A stretch of 64,000 nt of DNA, from the NCBI GenBank assembly GCA_034520215.1, contig JAXHNR010000001.1, forward strand, positions 186,001 through 250,000. The letters run 5' to 3'. Source of the DNA: Candidatus Krumholzibacteriota bacterium (GTDB lineage Bacteria; Krumholzibacteriota; Krumholzibacteriia; Krumholzibacteriales; WJIX01). Both the position numbers and the translations under genes were made by a program. The notes under the pieces were generated by a model. It made no database searches. It saw nothing but the letters and a program-made list of their open reading frames with translations, and had not been told where the DNA came from. Positions 60,874 through 64,000 of this stretch are shown one piece after another (position 1 is the first letter of the stretch; each line of letters opens with the position of its first letter).

Positions 60874-62292
60874 CTACGATATTTCGCTTCCGCCGACAGT
60901 AATTTCAGAGACCTTTATTGTTGGAAGGCCTACATTTACGGGGACGGTTTGCGCTTTTCCGCATGTCCAGCGGCCGTCGCTGAAAGCGAAATCATTCCCG
61001 GTCATGGTTACCCTTGATAATACGTCGGGACCGTTACCTATAAGAGTAAAGTTTTTTATAGGAGCCGTTATCTTCCCATCCTCAACAAGATAGGCTTCCA
61101 CAGGGACGAAGACAAAATCACCGCTTGCCGTATCCACCTGTCCTCCGCGGAAAGATTTACAGTATATACCTTTCTTTGTGGATTCAAGGATTTCTTCAGG
61201 ACTATGTTTACCTTCCGCGAGATAGGTCGTAGTCATTCTTGGAATAGGCTGATTTTTGTAAGATTGTCTTCTTCCATTTCCGGTTGTTTCAGCCCCTAGA
61301 AGTTTAGCGCTCAGACGGTCGTGCATATATCCTTTTAGTATCCCCTTTTCTATCAGAACTGTCTTCGACGATATAGTTCCTTCATCGTCGAAGTTGATGC
61401 TTCCGCGGTCATTTTTGATTGTTCCGCTGTCAATTACGGTTACAAGTTCGCTTGCTACTTTGTCCCCCGTTCTGCCCGTATAAGCTGATGTTCCTTTCTT
61501 TATGAAGTCAGCTTCGAGAGGATGTCCTATTGATTCGTGAAGTAATATCCCCGATTCAGCGGGGGCTAATATAAGTTCCATTCTGCCGGCGGGAGCCTGG
61601 GCGGCGTTAAGGAGAAGAACGGCCTGCCTGGCCGCTTCGCGCCCGTGTTCAGAGGGACTCATTACCGTTTTAAAGTAGCTGTCGCCAGTCCGACCGCCCC
61701 CGCTCGAAACGCCTATCTGGCGGTTGCCATCTTTCTCGGCCACCACTTGAACGGTAAATCTGAGCATTGGCCTTACGTCCCGCAGTAACCGCCCCTCGCT
61801 TGTCGCGATCTGTATTGTACTAATTCTGTCGACGAGGCTCACAGAGGTTTTTAAAATACGCGGATCGTACTTTCCAGCCGCTTCTTCGGCTTCTTTTATC
61901 AGAGTGATCTTATCTGTAAGGGGGACATCAGTTACGGTTTTTGATACAGGATAGTGATTTTCGCAGTTGACTTCCGAAACATCAAGAGGCTTGATATCTT
62001 TCCCTGAGTCAGCTATCGCGGCGGCTGTCAGTGCGGCGTGCTTTAATTTGTCGAAAGAGAGGTTTTCAGTATAGGCGTAGCCTGTCCCTTCCCCCTTTAC
62101 AGTCCGGATACCGACGCCTAATGAAATCCATTTGTTGCTTTCGCTGATTATCCCCTCTTCCATTACGATTCTATTCTGGATTGTATGTTCGCAGTAAATA
62201 TCGCTGTATTCGCCTCCTTTAGAGAGCGCGAGGGATAATATTTCCCCGAGTGTCGATTTATCTATACCGAAGCGGTCTTTATACGAGAGCAA
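60874..62292 (-). CDS. tldD: TldD-family metalloprotease subunit
   Basis: The 472-residue protein carries the zinc motif HESIGH in ILLHESIGHPLEADF near residue 250, with a later metal Cys/His region (KSFRGGQVDTASGDFVFVPVEAYLVEDGK). Typical N-terminal parts are ALSKGGEYSDIYCEHTIQNRIVMEEGII and GVGIRTVKGEGTGYAYTENLS. Together with TldE it forms the active protease in the cytoplasm. The start appears to be TTG 62292 because the frame closes at a TAG 39 bases upstream and no ATG is available. The ribosome site is weak. It heads the operon tldD-tldE-double retropepsin-MBL-nfi and is divergent from the M28 gene. Confidence 0.94.
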   Translation of the reverse strand: MLSYKDRFGIDKSTLGEILSLALSKGGEYSDIYCEHTIQNRIVMEEGIISESNKWISLGVGIRTVKGEGTGYAYTENLSFDKLKHAALTAAAIADSGKDIKPLDVSEVNCENHYPVSKTVTDVPLTDKITLIKEAEEAAGKYDPRILKTSVSLVDRISTIQIATSEGRLLRDVRPMLRFTVQVVAEKDGNRQIGVSSGGGRTGDSYFKTVMSPSEHGREAARQAVLLLNAAQAPAGRMELILAPAESGILLHESIGHPLEADFIKKGTSAYTGRTGDKVASELVTVIDSGTIKNDRGSINFDDEGTISSKTVLIEKGILKGYMHDRLSAKLLGAETTGNGRRQSYKNQPIPRMTTTYLAEGKHSPEEILESTKKGIYCKSFRGGQVDTASGDFVFVPVEAYLVEDGKITAPIKNFTLIGNGPDVLSRVTMTGNDFAFSDGRWTCGKAQTVPVNVGLPTIKVSEITVGGSEIS

Positions 62293-62349
62293 TTGCGGAC
62301 CCCGATTATCTTGTTTTTTAAGCTCAAGTCTCTATTTCATCAAGCTCTG

Positions 62350-62378
62350 TTGTAAAAAAAAATAACTCCTGATATAAT
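62350..62378 (+). promoter_or_regulatory. Predicted promoter of the M28 peptidase gene
   Basis: TTGTAA (62350-62355), a 17-base spacer and TATAAT (62373-62378) lie 34 bases before the GTG start, in the short divergent gap to tldD. The -10 is perfect and the -35 matches four of six positions. Confidence 0.5.
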
Positions 62379-62411
62379 ACGTTGAAATTAAATTTATTAA
62401 AAGGACTTATT

Positions 62412-64000
62412 GTGAATATTAAAGGGAAGAAGATTATTTTACTGGCGTCTGTTATAATGACATCCCTTTCTGCCGCGGCCGCTGAATCTGATATAACTCA
62501 GCCCGCCGGCTGTGACTGCTTTTTGTGTGAACTCGCGGGAAAAGTGAAAATATTTGAACTCGAAACAACAATAAATGAACTCAGCGGAGCTGAAACAATT
62601 AATCTGAGCGGAAGTTCAGCAAGGATTATGACCAGGTATACATATTCAGATCAGAAATATCTTGCTCTGGAATATTTAAAGGGTAAAGCGGCCGGTTATG
62701 GTTATGAGACCGAAGTACAGTCTTTTGTTGAGAAAATATTCAGTGAGGATCTTCTCGGGCTTGCCGCTTCCGACACAAAAGATACTATATGGGCTGGAAC
62801 AGTTGACGGCCGTTTTTACAGGTCCGTGTATCAGGGGGGATGGACGGGATTTAGAAGGTGCGCTTTTATTGACAGTATCGAGATTTATTCCCTGGAAAAG
62901 GGTCCTGGCGGAGGGTTGTGGGCTGGATGCGGTTTTCAGCGGAAACCGCAGGGCGGACTGTATTATTCGGATGACGGCGGATTGAACTGGGAAAAAAGAA
63001 AGAGCGGTATTAATGTCTATTCTGTTAAATCAATTTCTTTCGCCGATGACAGATCTGGAATAGCCGTGGGGCAGACGGGGACATTACTCCTTACCGGTGA
63101 CGGGGGCAGTAGTTGGTCTGTTGAAAATCCTTCCGTTTTTGTCTGGAAAGACCTCAATGATTCCGCCTGGGACGGAAGTGAATACTGGATAGCGGCAGAG
63201 GGGGGCAGGTTATACAGGAGCGGAGATTGGGGAACAAGCTGGGAGGAGTCGGTCTTTACGAATCCTTCTCTTAACAGCATAAGCTTTTCGGATTCACTTC
63301 ATGGGGTTATAGCCGCCGACGGTTCCGTCTTTTACACCTCTAACGGCGGCGCTAACTGGGATGAAACAGTGCTTGGAGTCAACCTGACGGCTGTAGATAT
63401 GGCAGATTCCTCGGTGGCGGCAGCCTGCGCTGAAGAAGGAGATATTTACTTAACCGGTGACGGCGGTGTAAGCTGGAGAAAAGTGCCCGTTGAGTATTCC
63501 GGGATAGAAGAAAAGAGCAATCTTCTTTTTCTGAGGGAAGATCTCTTTTTGTCCGTTGGTGAAGATACGGCGAGAAGTATATCAATAGAGGATGGCAGTT
63601 CATATAGCTCTAGTGCTGAAGTGGCCGCGGATTCAGCGATCGGTAAAAATCTCATCTTCAGAAAAGAAGGTTTTGATTTATCTGAAGAGAGAGTTGTTCT
63701 GTGCGCTCATTATGACTCGTACAACTGGAAAGATCCTTATAATATCGCTCCGGGAGCCGACGATAACGCTTCAGGCGTGGCGGGAGTACTCGAGTGCGCG
63801 CGCGTTCTCGCAAATGCTATGACAGACCGGACGATTGAATTTGTTCTATTTGACGGAGAAGAGGAAGGGCTTTTAGGAAGCGGTTATTTTGTTGAGAATA
63901 TCGACCCTCAGGCTGTCTACCGGGCAGTTTTCAATCTGGATATGCTGGGGAAAGATTATAGCTCAGACGGACAGGCTGTGTGTGTCGCGGGAAGAGAGGA
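62412..64000 (+). CDS. M28-family zinc aminopeptidase with inserted BNR/YCF48-like propeller, 3' end outside window
   Basis: The frame starts at GTG 62412 (AAAAGGAC upstream) and is open to the window edge, 529 codons. A signal peptide (KIILLASVIMTSLSAAAA) comes first, then an M28 N-terminal part (SARIMTRYTYSDQKYLALEYLKGKAAGYGYETEVQSF, about 70-108). About 260 residues of repeats follow, such as GLYYSDDGGLNWE, TLLLTGDGGSSW, VFYTSNGGANWDE and IYLTGDGGVSW. These are BNR/YCF48-type propeller blades with DGG(x)NW. The M28 metal domain then resumes: VVLCAHYDSYNWKDPYNIAPGADDNASG, FDGEEEGLLGS and NLDMLG. H, D, E and D ligands are all present. The propeller therefore interrupts the peptidase fold rather than being appended. 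It is probably periplasmic or secreted, cutting peptides. Confidence 0.92.
   Translation, partial: MNIKGKKIILLASVIMTSLSAAAAESDITQPAGCDCFLCELAGKVKIFELETTINELSGAETINLSGSSARIMTRYTYSDQKYLALEYLKGKAAGYGYETEVQSFVEKIFSEDLLGLAASDTKDTIWAGTVDGRFYRSVYQGGWTGFRRCAFIDSIEIYSLEKGPGGGLWAGCGFQRKPQGGLYYSDDGGLNWEKRKSGINVYSVKSISFADDRSGIAVGQTGTLLLTGDGGSSWSVENPSVFVWKDLNDSAWDGSEYWIAAEGGRLYRSGDWGTSWEESVFTNPSLNSISFSDSLHGVIAADGSVFYTSNGGANWDETVLGVNLTAVDMADSSVAAACAEEGDIYLTGDGGVSWRKVPVEYSGIEEKSNLLFLREDLFLSVGEDTARSISIEDGSSYSSSAEVAADSAIGKNLIFRKEGFDLSEERVVLCAHYDSYNWKDPYNIAPGADDNASGVAGVLECARVLANAMTDRTIEFVLFDGEEEGLLGSGYFVENIDPQAVYRAVFNLDMLGKDYSSDGQAVCVAGRE

Noticed and set aside
62698-62985. 95-codon frame overlapping the M28 gene
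   Set aside because: It is in a different frame from the continuous M28 reading frame that starts at GTG 62412 and carries recognisable motifs.
1-64000. CRISPR array, prophage or integrative element
   Set aside because: No regularly spaced direct repeats, no phage structural genes, no integrase. The single tRNA has no flanking repeat of its 3' end that I could find.

Overview
This window looks like a chromosomal segment of an uncultured, Gram-negative, mainly anaerobic bacterium. Outer-membrane beta-barrels, a TolC/MFP/RND efflux operon and lipoproteins show a double membrane. A large gingipain-like C25 peptidase with a FlgD-type C-terminal domain, a tricorn protease, dockerin-like repeats and many exported hypothetical proteins resemble the uncultured phyla around the FCB group (Krumholzibacteriota/Eisenbacteria/Latescibacterota-like). 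That placement is inference. No ribosomal or other phylogenetic marker is present beyond one tRNA-Asp.

Layout. 1-2.7 kb: end of an exported hypothetical gene and an outer-membrane barrel. 2.9-15.4 kb: an oxygen/nitrosative-stress island with three ferritin-like diiron proteins, thiol peroxidase, a selenocysteine peroxiredoxin whose active-site codon is an in-frame TGA at 6072-6074, MscS, an Rrf2 regulator with hydroxylamine reductase, then perR-fprA-dfx-rbr-flavoredoxin-rubredoxin. Two regulatory sites are unusually clear: a PerR box on a consensus promoter before perR, and a perfect palindrome on the promoter of the Rrf2 gene. 15.6-24.2 kb: clpB, an exported SagB-like nitroreductase, a Lpd-like flavoprotein and a tricorn protease. 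24.3-30.8 kb: tetR-tolC-MFP-RND behind twin operators. 31-37.4 kb: secreted proteins (one dockerin-like, two paralogs with a shared C-terminal WG motif) and the C25 peptidase. 37.4-41.2 kb: a peptidoglycan-turnover cluster (degenerate AnmK, SpoIID-like, NagZ). 41.3-47.3 kb: tRNA-Asp, an RRM protein, YjbQ, a barrel protein, a structured nucleic-acid element, an orphan response regulator and an MFS transporter. 47.3-50.5 kb: an S9 peptidase-thioredoxin fusion gene broken by clustered frameshifts. 50.7-55.1 kb: thioredoxin lipoprotein, PPi-type phosphofructokinase, 23S uracil methyltransferase and a DegT aminotransferase. 55.4-64 kb: a minus-strand run tldD-tldE-double retropepsin/PDZ-MBL nuclease-endonuclease V, and divergently the start of an M28 peptidase with a BNR propeller inserted in it.

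The most unusual signal is a family of about 282-307 bp interspersed elements (6668-6974, 8070-8375, 44316-44597, plus two left-end-only copies at 4021-4093 and 53788-53859). Each full copy has imperfect outer terminal inverted repeats and a core that folds as a cloverleaf: one 21-24 bp closing stem and three hairpins. Stems are kept by compensatory changes between copies. One copy is flanked by a 12-bp target duplication and splits a small reading frame. A second candidate is a 186-nt multi-helix structure at 44719-44904.
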